A stretch of 64,000 nt of DNA. Source: Nymphaea colorata (Eukaryota > Streptophyta > Magnoliopsida > Nymphaeales > Nymphaeaceae). The DNA lies in assembly GCF_008831285.2 (NCBI RefSeq), contig NC_045145.1:13762802-13826801 (forward strand), written 5' to 3'. Of this stretch, positions 11,352 through 24,193 are shown one piece after another. A model generated the notes under the pieces. That model was not told the DNA's origin. It worked only from the letters and a program-made list of their open reading frames with translations, and ran no database searches. Within the stretch, counting starts at the first letter, position 1. Each line of letters opens with the position of its first letter. The position numbers were made by a program, and so were the translations under genes.

Positions 11352-14300
11352 TCAAAGCCCTGATGTACCATTCGACGCTGGTTTAGCAACATAGATCTGC
11401 TTCATTTTAGCAGTGAAGTTCTTATCACCTCCTCCAGCATGGCTCCTACCAGTAAATCCAGGCCTCCGGGACCATTCACTACCTGAACCCACTTTCTGTG
11501 TACCTCCTCTGCCTTTCTGTTCTAGGTGTCCGATCGGATTCACATATTGTTGAGCTGAAGAAGTTTGAGGCTGCGTAGTTTGGGGCCTAAAAGAAGTAGG
11601 ACTTTGGGTTCCATGTGAAGCAGCGCTGCTACTATTGCTGCTGTCATGAATACCACTGCCCTCACCAAAATTACCAGTTCTTGACAAGATTTTGCCATTA
11701 CCCTGAACCTTAATGTTGACAGTGCCATAAGAAATGGGCTTGCTGGCTGGAAGAGGACCGCTAGATGATGCATCATTAAGACCTAATTCGTCAGGGAATT
11801 GTGATGCTGCATCATTTGTTGAAAATGTTTTACTGCCCTCTGAAGGCTTTGATGGCCGGTCTTCATCAAACCTTCTTCCATTTGGCTCCATGGCCGTTGC
11901 ATGGTTAAACTGTTGGGGAGGAGGAAGCACCTCTGCTTGCTGTGATGGCATTGACATGCCAGCTGGAGGAAATGAATGCACAGGTGGTGCAGGAATATGA
12001 GACCAACGAGCTTGCACCGACAAGTCCGCAGATGGCTGTAACATGAACCAGTTACCACATTACAGCTATTCCATATATACGAAAAGGTTCAAAGATAAAG
12101 ACATTCATTACATTTACAAAAGGAAGGATGACCCTTTGCAGTGTAGGGACAATATTTCCAAAGTGACAAATTTAAGCTATTACCAGCTACACTAGGAGCA
12201 CTTAACAGATTGCTTGAAGAATTATAGAACACGAAGTCCAACAACTCCAACAATATAGCATGTAACGTATCCAGTTAACATATGAAGCGAAATACGCTAC
12301 GGTTCTGCTAACTCACCTGAAATGGCGACATGTCAAACATGCCCAAAGGGGAGGCAATTGGCACAAGTGGAGATCCAGGGCCCAGATGCTGGATTGGCAC
12401 AGGTATGCTTGGATCACACTGACCAGGCACCATGTTAAGGTTGCTGATGCTGCTGTCATTATGTCCCAACGAGGCAGTAGATGCAGGAATGTGCTTCCAA
12501 TCAGGTTGCTTCCCTGATGGGATATAAGTAGTGCCCATCAACCTTAAACCCATCTGCCCAAACTGTCCTACTGGGGCGAAGTGGTTGTAGACAACCATGT
12601 GGGGGGGACCTTGAACACCTGGAATGGGGCCTGGGGGACCAATGAAAGGGCCAGTGAAGCCGGCTGGAGGGCCATAGAACGAGTCAACACCAGAATGGCA
12701 TTGCTGCTGCCAGGAACCAAGAGATCCTGAGCCAGATGCATTACTCTTTTGAGCTTGTAGATGGCCACTACTTGTTTCATCACGTGGACCAAAGGTGAAA
12801 ATGGGACCACGCAACATTGGGTTCATTTCAAAACAAGGAAAATGAGAATGTGGTGCCCCAGGAAAGTGGGACAACATTTGACTAGAAGAGCTCTGGGGAC
12901 TCGGTAAAGGTGGCCATAAGGATGGAGTCTCAACAGAAAGATCCGCAGGAAGAGCTACAGACAAGGATTCTTCACTTCTCGATTGACTTGATAATGGCAA
13001 ACTGCTAGCAACCGCTGCAATAAGATGGAAATAACACATTAAAGAACAGTAGGTTGCTACCAAGCATTAACAAAGATACTTCATTTGTTTAATGAAGTGA
13101 GCAACGAGCTCATACCTCCAGCAGTCAATGCAGAGACGTCTCCACCATAGCTTTTTGTATCAGCAACAGATGCAGAACCTGCACCTAATCCATTGCCAAC
13201 TGGATCGTCACTGCTGATAGCAGCAACGGCAACTGCTGAAGCAGCAGCTTCAGCTTCAGCCTCAGGATCCTCGAGCTGCACACAGGACTCCTCAGAATGT
13301 GTTGCTTTGTCAAATAACCTCATATGATCACCCTCCGTCGCAGGCACCTTTTGTTCAATTGGTACATCTGACATGCACGAACCAGGGGGTCCACCAGGAC
13401 CACCACCCTTCAAGACAGCACAGCTGCTAGGAGGCAATATGGTGGGTGATGTTACAGCACCTAAATCATAAAAAATTCCAGAAGTTTGAATAACCACATT
13501 GCAGATAAATCATAAGAAGTAACACAGCAATATGCCTACCAAAATGAATTTTTTCCCCGGCAAGGAGTGAATTAAGAGAGCTTGCTGAGGCAGTGAATGA
13601 TTTATCCTGTGCCAGAATCGATGTTGAGCCTTTGCTAGCCTCCAAAATCAAGCTACCATGATCAACTGTGGGAGACACCCGAGCCTCAAAACCTGCAGGC
13701 TTCATAGCCTCATCAAGTTGGTTCTGTGTCAAAGCCACGACCTGAATAAAATGTGTGTATCAGATAGATGAAGAAACTTCAGCTTAATTATCACAACAAG
13801 ACGAAGCTTTATGTGTGTCACAGTATGCAGGAAAAAACTTCAGACCATATACACGATAGAACAACAGCATGTCAAGATAAATACAAAAGTAGCTAGAAAT
13901 AAGATGGTGGACATTTCTTTTTCTCAATCAACTTTTATATATAAAAGGAAGACTTTCTGAAAGCTCAAATATAAGCGCAAATATTAGGAGAATTTCTGAG
14001 CTGTCATTTTATGGTGACTGTTTCTCCTTAAACAAGTTTCTTATATGAAAGGAATACCTCCAAAGCATCAAATACAATTGCAAACATTAGGATAATTTAC
14101 TCAAGCCAAAGAATAACAGCTATTGGGGCAGACAACCTACATGATGATTAACACACAGATTACCCCAAGCTCCTAAAGAGGCTGATATGTCGTCCAGAGC
14201 AGCATTATTATTTTCAAATGTCAAGCCCGGAACTAGGCCACCACAACCAGACATAGTTGAGAAAGTATTTGACTGAAGAGACCTGCAGAAGAAATATGAA

Positions 14301-17300
14301 AATAAGCAACAGAAACCTTTGACAAAATATGTTTGCTGAATGGTCTAAAACATACTTTGGATTCATGGATCTTTTATCAGCTTGGGCATCAGTATGCAGT
14401 GTAGGCGTTCCAATTGGAGGCAGATGCTGGGATACAACAGGACTAGTGATTGGCAGCGGCAAGTCACCAATTTTTTGAGTTAGATTGCTTCCATCAGGGA
14501 TGGCAGGTTCGGCATGAAGCCCATTTGCTGATGATGATCCACCATCAGCAACCAAAGATTGAGAGGACTTATTAGAATTTGATGACCTTGCATCATTCTT
14601 TGAAACAGATCGAGGTTTACGAGAACCCTGCAACAAAGAAACTGTCCACATTAAGCCAAAGGACAAGAAGATCAAGAAGACCCTTGATCAGAATCCCCAA
14701 AGCACATTACAATGCTTCTATAAGACAAACAATAACGGAAGATTACCTTCACAGCTCGAGACTTTGCCTTGATTTCCTTCTCCCTCTGCTCACGCCTGTC
14801 ATTTAGCATTTGTCTCTTTGACCTAACTTCAATGAAATCATCTTCATCACTAGGTGTCTCAATACCTGCCTGTTTGAAAACACGGACTACGCCACTCTGC
14901 AAAGAAGCATGCACATCCTCCTCATGTCCAATGTTCCTCTTGAGATTTCTGTCTGCAGAACGAGGACCCTTCTCTGAAGAAAGTCTCTTTGATTCTGTTT
15001 CTGAACCCACTGTTCTTCCTACCTTGCCTTCAGAATCAATAGCTCGGTAACTAGTGTAGCCTGAACTCATAGAGGTTTCAGATCGAACTGATAGCTTGGT
15101 GGCTTTTTGTGCAACATCCTTCCTTCCCCCACTCTTTGAAGAGGTATTGAAAATTCTCACAGTGGATGCCGACACTTCTTGTCCAGCATTAGCAGAAGAA
15201 CCTGAAGCATTTGTTTGCCTTCTATCAACATTCTCCCGCACTCTGAACTCTGTCCGTCGGATGGTTCTCTGGCCCCTTCTCTTGAAGCCATTGTTTTCCA
15301 CACGAGAACTTTCGGATACTGGATATGGGAGAGCAGCACCAGAATTTTTATCACTGTAGACAACTCTTCCTGCTCCATCATTAGACACTGTGCTTAGAGA
15401 TGGATTTATGATGGTGGCCCTTTCACCACAGAAGTTATTAGATAGGATAGGCTCCCTGTGAATTTGATCTCGGGACTCTCTGTTATTAATAACAGCTCTA
15501 TGTACCTTTTTCATGACTAAATCTTTATTGACCCGATGCCCTGCATTAGGCAGCAATCCAGACCGCAAGCTATTGGCATTAAAAAATGAATTGCCAGAAT
15601 GGCTGTGAGGGTTATCACCTAGAGACTCCATATTATTCAATTTTGGTGACAAGGTGTTCTCACTGGTTGCATTTCCATGCCTTAAGTTCACAAGCTTTGT
15701 TGCAACGGACTGCTTGTTCTCCAGATGATCGTCAGGGATTTTATCTGTTGAATGTGTTTTCCGTGAAGACTCAAGAGTAGGCTGACTATGCAGAGAGACT
15801 GTCGCCTGTTGGCCTACAGAATAATGTGATGGAATAGTGGGTTGAACAAAAGATACCGTTTGAGGAACTATTGGCAAGACCCCTTGAGTTATCGGTGCTG
15901 GGTAACTTAACTGACCAAATTGGAACATGGGAGGCTGAGAAGGGTGCAACTGACCAAGAGGTGCTCCAACTTGTGGGTGTAGATGCAGAGGCATCCGAAT
16001 GGATCCAATTTGAATGGCAGGTAATGGTGATGGCATCAAGGAAGGCCCAGAAAAAAGACCAAACTGCACCTGAACAGGGACCTCCGTCTGGCCTTGGACA
16101 GATGAAACTGCAGATGGAGCCACCTCTGCTGCTCGGGCAGAAGATGCAGAGGTCGCCGCTGATGTACGGAGCTGTTGACCAGATAAGACAGAATCAGAGG
16201 ACCCAATCCTGTCATCACTATGCTTGGCATGTGGTACTTGTGCATTGGAAACACTCACTGGCTGAGGAACCAAATCATCAAGTGACTTTTCAGTTTCACA
16301 GATCGATGAAGATACATTCTTTGGTTGGTGGTTGTTTTCGGTATTTTGACCCTCTCCTACAAGTGAAACCTCAGACAATCTTGAGTCTGGTGCAAGATCA
16401 TGAGAAATTTGTTGAAACTCAACTCTTTCTTCCATGAAATCATTGTCCTTTGTGAACCCATCATCAGCACTATTTTCAAAATCTAAAACAGGTTCATTAA
16501 GCACAGTATTTTGTATCTGCTCTTCAAGACGCAGATCTCTGAAATCCTTGGCCAGGGCAAAGGTCCCTTCATTTTCTTCATGTACTTCCTCTTCTTCTTG
16601 ATAGGCATGCCCTACGTCATCATATTCTTCTTGTTCCTGTGATCCTTCATTCTCTTCAACTATCCAATCTTCTTCACCGGGAGATACTGAACCTGGTGAT
16701 GCAGAACCAGCTGAAACAGCCTTTTCTGCTGCTTCTGATACAAAGGCATTGTCATTCTCAGAAATAACTATCTGTCCATAGTCTCCATGAGAAGCATTTG
16801 AATCTGCACCATCCTCTATGTCATCGTGTGAGAGATGGGTTGGAGAGTTAGGTGCACTTGAAACAGATAAGGATGACTGAGAATCGCAACCCAACATATT
16901 CTTATCCTCATTTTGATTCATGGATACTGGTTCACCCAGTGATCTACTCTTCAAATCAGATTTGTCGGAGTTCTGATGTGTGCTGCCTCCATAATCTGAT
17001 TCAAAAAATTTGGCATCCTTATGTGGTGCAAGAAGTTGTTGCTCGGACTCGGCATCTACAGAAGTTGACGAGCTAGGACGGTCAACATTAATAGCTAACG
17101 AGTTTTTATTCATGGAAGACAGTGACGGAGGTGGCAGGACACGGGGCTGCCTAACAGAATGCCGTGATCGGCCAAAAGATATCCCATCCATATCAGTATT
17201 TTGAAACATTCTTTCTGGGTAAGGCCCATGCATGCCACCGCAAGTATGACTTTGTCCATACCCAAGATCCCCGAACTTCTCCAATGAATTCCCAATATAT

Positions 17301-19978
17301 TCAACGTCTTTATCCAAACCCCTATTATAGTGATCATCTAGAGCAAAGTTCCATCTCTGCCCTTTTACTTGAGAGATGTCATCCGTCATCTGCATTTCTG
17401 GTACAGCTCCTTTTAAGAGTCCAGTATCTGGCATAAGCTCAAGTCCCCCATGTATTTCTCTCCTCGAGATGCTTCTTCCCCCAGGAACTGCATTGCTATT
17501 TAGACTACTATCTTGCGCAGACAACGATGAATTGCTGCCATTGTTATACACATCCCTTCTCCAAGAACCTGCACTTTTTGTTCTCTCTGCGCCAACAGCA
17601 TAACCATTCTTTGAAGACTGAGGCCTAGAGGCTGTACCAGAGGATCGATTAAGGCTTGATGACTCAGAAGATGCAGAGCTAGTTAGCCTCTCGACCACCC
17701 TCTCACTGTCTTCCCACTCAACTGCAGCAATAGCATTTGAGTGTTTTTTTTCTTTGTATGAAATAGGCACACAGTTATCAGATGCTGTCTTCAATGTTCC
17801 ATTGCTTGAAGGATCAGCTTGCCTCCTTGCCATCCTAGCTTCGAGCTCCAAAAGCTTTTGTCTAGCAGCTTCTTTCCTTCTCTCTTCCTCCAGGAACATC
17901 TGCCTCTTTTCCTCCTCACGAGCTCTCTTCTGCTCCTCAGCTCTTTTAGCAGCTTCCAACCTCTCCTGCTCTGCTCTCCAAGCAGCTTCCCTGGCCTCTT
18001 CTTCAAGCTTTCTTCTCCTTTCTGCTTCTTCCCTAGCAAGCCTCTCCCTCTCCTCTTCTTCTTTTCTTGCAAGCTCCAGGGCCTTTGCCTGCTCCTCAAG
18101 CACCCGCTGGCGCTCCTGCTCTTGCATTTTTTGGACCCGCTCAAGTTCGGCCTCAAATGACTCCCTAATTGGATCATAAAAGTCGGCAGCCTTTAGTACA
18201 TCCTTCTTCCGCTTGACTACTTTTATATCAGGAGCAAAAGGATCTCTACCATCAAAAGTAGAACTTGTAACATCTTTCATGAAAGAATCCTCAACATATG
18301 ATTTCCCATTATGTGCAAATAAACGCTTTTCCTTGCCAAAACTAAGAATTGGATCATTAATTGGGAAACCTTTCGTTCCCAGAGAAAAAGAGGACCTAGA
18401 CGTCATATTATTTTGGACAGCAGCACGGGTTGAACCTCTAAGCCAATTGGGAGGATCAGTTCGCTTGCTCTGAGAACCTTGTTCAGTCCCCCTGCCACCA
18501 ACTGCTTCCGTGGAGTGGCTCCCCTTCTGACCAATCTGTCCATATGAACCTGTGGTAGAAGACTCTTTTAACCTAGCAACCGGGAGCACATTGGCAGACA
18601 AACCAGAACCATCCCAAGCACTCTCCTTAGTTGATGCCTGCAATGAGTTCCTCCCTCGCTCAATCTTATCCCTTGTGATACTTGAAGTTAGCGGTGGCCG
18701 TGGCTGCGTATGACCCCCTACAGTCTGATCCACTTGTGCATCTCTAGCAGAGTGACCATCTTTTCGAACAGATAAGCCTTTCCACAAGTATTCGTCTCTC
18801 CCATTTCTGTTGCCCGGTAGTTCCCTGCCATACGTGTCTCCTTTGATTGCGTCCCTTGGTGCAACTCTCCCTGCATCAAGAAGAGTGGTGTCCCAAACAT
18901 TTCGATCCGAAGCTGATGCATTCAATGAGCTACCCTTGTGAAACGAGTACAGATCAAACCCACCATTGCTACTACTACCACGGGGTATTGCAGGCCACGG
19001 AGCATCAAATTCTCTTTCCCTACCATGAATCTCGCTTCTTGAGAAACCATGATCTCGGTTGTGTTCGGGCCGGTAACTGGTGTCGCGCTCATCATCCGCC
19101 CAATCGTAAGAGTGACTCAATCTGACCATCGGTAAGGGGCTAGGCAGTACGCCTTCATCCTTCCTTGTCTGCACGACATCATTCAGAACTGCCGACTTCC
19201 TATCTGGCCCACCATTGTCACCTGAGCTACCAGCATTAGCTCGATGCTTCATCTGGGGGCGCATAGCCAACGAGAGCGACAAATCTGACACTCCATCAAG
19301 GGGCTCCGAAACCTGCTCCGTTGATGCGGCATCATTCTGTTTTGTCTTCTGCTTCTGCAGCAACTTCTGCCGCAAGAGGGATTGACCCGGCAGAGATGCT
19401 TGAAGTGAAGGAAAGTCTTCGCCTCGAAGCACAACCGCTTTCTCAACGATCTGAAGCCCATCAGCAGGAGGAACCGCCACCTCAACTCCAGTAGCCCGAG
19501 CGCCTGGTGGAGTGTAAACACCAGGCCTACCATTCGCATCCTCCCTTCCGGAACCCACCAAGCGATGTCCAGCCGGCAAACCAGCAGATGCGATTTTTCC
19601 TGGCTCCGGAAGCGGCCCTGCCTGGCCCTCACCATTCCGTAAAGGATGCGGTTTCATCCATCCCATACTAGATGAAGTGGAGCCCAACCCAGGTCCAGCA
19701 ACGCCAACCAGGCTGCTGGAAGATGGATCAGCCTTCTCATGCTCCTTCCTTAAAGACGGCAGGTTCATGGGGGGTGGTACCGCGAGGCGAGGGCCCTTTT
19801 GCCCGGGGGAACCCAAGCTTCTGGGCCTGGAAAGAACAACCATACCGCCATGGCCGGAAGGTCGCCCTCTTCCACCACCGCCGCCCAACCCATTCCCACC
19901 GTTCAAAGAGCTAGGCTTCCCGTAAGATTTGTTCAGGTTCACAGAGACGAACTTGCTCCCAACGCCCGGGTTCGCCAT
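11352..19978 (-). CDS. Very large BAT2/PRRC2-like plant protein, seven coding exons
   Basis: Coding exons in transcript order: 19978-14747, 14627-14356, 14282-14141, 13741-13540, 13460-13116, 13014-12317 and 12035-11352. All are GT..AG and sum to 7575 bases, 2524 residues. ATG 19978 opens MANPGVGSKFVSVNLNKSYG, the conserved start of this plant family; an in-frame ATG 45 codons upstream is probably leader. A motif near residue 85 (RLAVPPPMNLPSLRKEHE) resembles the BAT2/PRRC2 N-terminus. A Glu/Arg-rich coiled coil lies at about 605-720, an acidic stretch at about 1096-1136, and a basic block (VRSKRQMLNDRREQREKE) near 1715-1740. The last third is rich in Pro/Gly/Ser/Gln, so most of the chain is probably disordered. 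Animal PRRC2 proteins act in translation initiation and stress granules, and plant MOS1 also has a BAT2 domain; the function of this protein is not known to me. Exon 3 was ended at 14141 (donor GTAGGT) because the nearer GT at 14163 breaks the frame. Confidence 0.88.
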
Positions 19979-20163
19979 TCGCAGATGGCTGCGCTCCGCC
20001 ACAGCATGAAAAATCACCGACGGCGAAGCCGGCCTACCCCGACCACCCTCGCAACCGAATGAATAGATAGACCCCGCCCCTTTATGCCCTAAATCTAGGG
20101 ACCAAACCACCAAAAACCCCTGGAAGCTACTATTAAAACCCTAATTAGGACGCAGAAGCGAAG

Positions 20164-20268
20164 CTGCAAATAGCCAGCCAAATAGAGAATCCACACCAAT
20201 AACAGCACCTTCTGGATCTCGACACTTTGGACTCGGTTGTGCGTTTCGGAGCGAAGATCAAACCTTAC
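20164..20268 (-). other. Probable 5' leader intron of the BAT2-like gene
   Basis: Read on the minus strand, GTAAGG at 20268 and TTTGCAG ending at 20164 bound a 105-base T-rich intron about 185 bases upstream of the start codon. Both sites fit plant consensus. This is prediction from sequence alone. Confidence 0.5.
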
Positions 20269-20286
20269 CGGATCGACTATAGAAAC

Positions 20287-20396
20287 CCCACGACAGAAGC
20301 AAACGGAAACAGAAACAGGAATCGAACAAGGGAAGAAGGAGAGGCAGAAGGGTGAATGAGAGGGAGGGAAGAAGATCGGGGCAAGGGGAAATAGGA
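20287..20396 (-). repeat. Leader-exon segment duplicated at 24082-24193
   Basis: About 110 bases in the presumed first leader exon of the BAT2-like gene reappear in the same orientation at 24082-24193 with only a handful of differences. This is the presumed parental copy because the intact gene follows it. Confidence 0.85.
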
Positions 20397-20558
20397 TTTC
20401 GGGGAGAGCGGAAGGGCCGTACCTCTGGAGGAAAACGTTGCTTCGGGTTCTGGAAAATGGCGGCAGCGGAGACGAGGATCGGATGGAATGATCCTAAGCA
20501 ACGTTGCCCTTCGCAGAGAGAGGAAAAAAAATTGGGCCTTTTCTTGGCTTCCTGGCCC

Positions 20559-20560
<2 letters not shown>

Positions 20561-20609
<49 letters not shown>
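20561..20609. repeat. (CT)n microsatellite at the BAT2-like gene 5' end
   Basis: A nearly pure CT run, interrupted once by TTC, which reads as (GA)n on the gene's strand. Its place near the expected TSS resembles the GA-repeat initiator-type sequences often found in plant promoters; that role is inference. Confidence 0.85.
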
Positions 20610-20611
<2 letters not shown>

Positions 20612-21689
20612 AAAAATAGAATAGAATAAAGCGGAGAATCGGAGTGCTTACAAGGTGAACCCATTTTACCCCTCCCTTGGAATGTAAAAGATGATAATCT
20701 TTTTTCTTTAATGTTGTAACTTCAAATTTCATCTCATTTGAAACCAAGAACAATTTGTAACTCCAATACACATCAGCCCAAATCGGCTCGTATTGGGGGA
20801 TTCTTTGTTTTCCCATTTGAAATTTCAATCAATTAGTCTTATAATATAGCTACGAGACCTATATCACTACTAAGTGAACGAGTGAATGATACGAGACCTA
20901 TATTTTTTATATTAATATCTATTTTTATATCACTACTAAGTGAATATCTCTTGACCTTATATTAATTTCGACCAAACATACAAATTTTACCTGTCATTGC
21001 GTGAAGATGATTTTTGTATTTCACAAGGAAGGAAAGAAAAATGGTTTGAAAGGAGGAGGAAACATAGTGTTTGCAGATTTGCAGAGACGTTTGGTGTGAT
21101 GTTACCTGTCATAGATAAACAAACAGTTTGAATTCATTACATTATCTGCAATCCCTTCCTCTAAGTGAATGATCATTAGCATGACCAAATCTGGAAGTAA
21201 TGAAGAGCAGATTGACTCATTTGTTTTCACCAGTCAGATGGTTATAAAACTTCCTGATGATAAATAAGCAAGCATGGATTCTAGATTATCCTTATAATCT
21301 CAGGTTCATATTAACTCTGTAGAATACCTTGAAGTTAAAGCAACTAGCACTCCCAAAAAAGATTGGTTTATGATGTTAGCAAACGAGCGAGTGTCTAATT
21401 GCAGTGCGGAATGACGATCCATACACCATTGCATTGCGCGTGGTGTTTTTAGTCCATTGGAGCATCTTCCTTGTTCGAAAATCCTGACTTAACTTGATTT
21501 TCGTCATGGCTCTATTACTCTCACCAATCACTCAGGAGAGGCCTCCACTACTCGCTCACAAAGTAAAACTTTGTAACTTACAGTTTAGTGTTTCTTTACC
21601 ATATCTACTAGTCCATGTATGTGATGTATTCTTGTTATTTGTTTAACTGTTAATAATTAACTGTACTCAATATTCAACAGAAATTGGTT

Positions 21690-21830
21690 TGAGAGACACC
21701 CTTAAAATCCAAGTTTTTGCCATCCAAACGAAAACCATGTTTGCAAAGAAAAAACCTGGTTTTTGTATTGGCATCCAAACTCATAACCAGGTTTGGAGGG
21801 CATGTCATCCAAACAGAGGCCCTAAAATGT
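21690..21830. repeat. MITE-like fragment with repeated CATCCAAAC
   Basis: The nonamer CATCCAAAC occurs at about 21719, 21772 and 21807 within 100 bases, and the right end reads CATCCAAACAGAGGCC, like the ends of many plant MITEs. A matching left terminus and target duplication are not clear, so the class is uncertain. Confidence 0.35.
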
Positions 21831-24081
21831 TTGGCGACCAAAACACACCGCTGTAATGTTTTATTCTCAAAGGTCGGAAGCACCCCCTTCAAATTTTTAA
21901 AAATTCAAAAATTTGTATATAAATTTTAGTTTATTCTATATAAAAAATTTAAATCGGCTCTTGTTAAAATTTTGAAACTATAGTTTGGCATTAAAGACCA
22001 ATGTTACATAATTGCACATTGAGTTCAAGAAAAATCAAACTGCACGTCATTTCTGCACTCCCGTAAAATAATCTTGGAAGTCATACTTTTCAAGAGAAAA
22101 TGTAACTGTTGTTTCAAAAAATTATAGCCCCCCATCTTTGACGTCTATAAGAATGTGTGCGTGTAATTCAGATTCAGTAATTTAAGATTTTTATTTTAAG
22201 TAAATAAGTAATGAGATCCATGCCACACGATCTTTCGTAGTAGTGGGTAACTGTTGGGTACCTAGCTCCAGTAGGGCTGTGCTCGGGCCAGGACAGCTCT
22301 GGCCGAGCGTCTTCTGCTGGGTCTGGGTAACCAAGGGTCGACTCCTGTTTGCATGATTCCTTTTTCCGTTCCGCCGAAGGCCCATTTTCGTCTCCCTCTC
22401 TCCGTGGGACATGGCTGACTTCCATCGGGCCCGAACTTCTGCGGAGGAACAACATTAGATGTGATGAAATGCGGCACGCTATCAACACCAGGCCAGGGTC
22501 GATAGGTGCGGCGATGTAAAAGTCTTTCTCAACTTTGTTGTCGGTTGGGTAGTGTACACGAGTTTACTTGATTTGTGAACTCAGCCAGGATCTTGGTCAG
22601 ACTAAGTCCCTAAGTTAATTAGGTCATGCTACATCGAGAGGCATCTGTTCCATCAAGAGGCAGAAATTGGTATTATCCAGTAAATCTCTGGTGGGCTTTG
22701 CCCTTCTCCTCATTCAAGCAATGGGTTTCTTCCGACCTGATTTTTCATGTATACGGTTGCCTTTAACCTAAACCCATCTGCAACTTTAAGGCCAAACCAG
22801 GTTTAATTGCCAGGGTAGCCTTTTTCGTCACTGTAGAAAAGCAATCAAACGCTCGGTTTTGAAATGCAAATGCACCATCATGGGTGTAAACTCAATTAGG
22901 AGCATCATTGTGCAGTGAAACATGGGCTAAGTCACATTCCTTACTCTGAGAAAATGGTGTTTCCTAATTCCGACCACTGCATTGTGCGTATTCGCTAAGT
23001 TGGCATGTCGTGCAACTTAGCTTTGGTGTAAGATGAATGCACATTCAGCGGGCATAATCATATTCATTTTTGCATTTATGGGGCACAAATCTCATCATTA
23101 GAAATATTTTAAAGAAGTCAGTAGCAAGATATAGGAAATTTTCTATATGCCAAAGAATAAAAAAATGTATAGCAAATAGACTTTCAGGGGACACAGAAGT
23201 AACGAAATTTCCATCATTGATTTGATTTCGTTTTGACAGCTCTTATTCTACCCGACCATATTTACATGGATTTCCTGCTTTACAGAGAAGCATTTTTCAT
23301 ATTTGACACCTGCTACTGCTTGCGTCGACATTCACTATGGTTTTGATAAACTTCGTGATTTTCCTAAATCATACTCATCACCAGGCGAACATAAGTTTGC
23401 AAACCAAATTAGTTAATCATGTGCTCCCTTTATTCCCTTGCAATGTTTCACCTCAGTTCTATGTTAACTCGTGCAGCGAATCAATTCCGTAGATCACATT
23501 TCGAGTGATTAGTCTATTTATGCTAAGTCAAGATAAGCAGCGCAAAAGAGTGTTGATCTCAAGAAGAGTAAATTGAGAGAAATTGCCTGTTAATTATTGC
23601 AGCTTCAATCGTTAATAAGTTGATCTCTACATGCCAAATGGGGTTAGGCTCTTCAACGAGCCAAACAAAGTACAGAAGTCGTCCAAATTCAGCTTTGTTT
23701 AGCTCATTCGGGTTTGATGAAAATTGCATCCCAATAGATACATGACAACAAGGATACCCTTTTATCATCTTCTCCTTTGCTTTCAAGTATTCCAATTATA
23801 TAACCATATTTTTATTAGTATATACAATCCTACCAATCAGTTTTTGCTTTGTAAAGGAGGGAAAAAAAATCTTTATAAACTTTGCCCACATAATAACCAA
23901 ATTTGACACTGATTGACATTAATAATGAAAGATTGGAAAAACAAATTAAAAAATGGATAATATGGATTGTCATAATAAGTGAAGATGATACAATCCAAAG
24001 TTTACTAAAGACAACAACTTTTCTCTGTTTAAAAAAAAATGATTTATTTTCATATTTCCCCTCCATTTTTTTATTTGGTCA

Positions 24082-24193
24082 CCCACGACAGAAGCAAACG
24101 GAAACAGAAACAGGAATCGAACAAGGGAAGAAGGAGAGGAAGAAGGGCGAATGAGAGAGAGGGAAGAAGATCGGGGCAAGGGAAACATAGGAT
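24082..24193. repeat. Displaced copy of the BAT2-like gene leader
   Basis: About 112 bases nearly identical to 20287-20396, same orientation, 3.8 kb away. No coding part of the BAT2-like gene accompanies it, so it is a non-coding gene fragment. Confidence 0.85.

Noticed and set aside
14141-14164. Nearer donor at 14163 for exon 3 of the BAT2-like gene
   Set aside because: Ending the exon there puts the next exon in a frame with an early stop. Ending at 14141 (donor GTAGGT) keeps the frame and gives the conserved family segment NHHVVALTQNQLDEAMKP.
15871-16437. 188-codon plus-strand frame inside the BAT2-like exon
   Set aside because: It is fully covered by the large minus-strand exon whose frame is supported by family motifs and exact exon closure; the plus frame shows no recognisable protein.
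17754-18179. Long Ser/Leu-rich plus-strand open frames opposite the BAT2-like gene
   Set aside because: They are antisense shadows of the Glu/Arg coiled-coil segment: Glu and Lys codons read backwards as Ser, Leu and Phe. No domain and no splice context.
19979-20113. Start of the BAT2-like protein at the in-frame ATG 45 codons upstream
   Set aside because: The conserved family start MANPGVGSKF begins at 19978. The extra 45 codons look like leader sequence read through and lie just after the probable leader intron.
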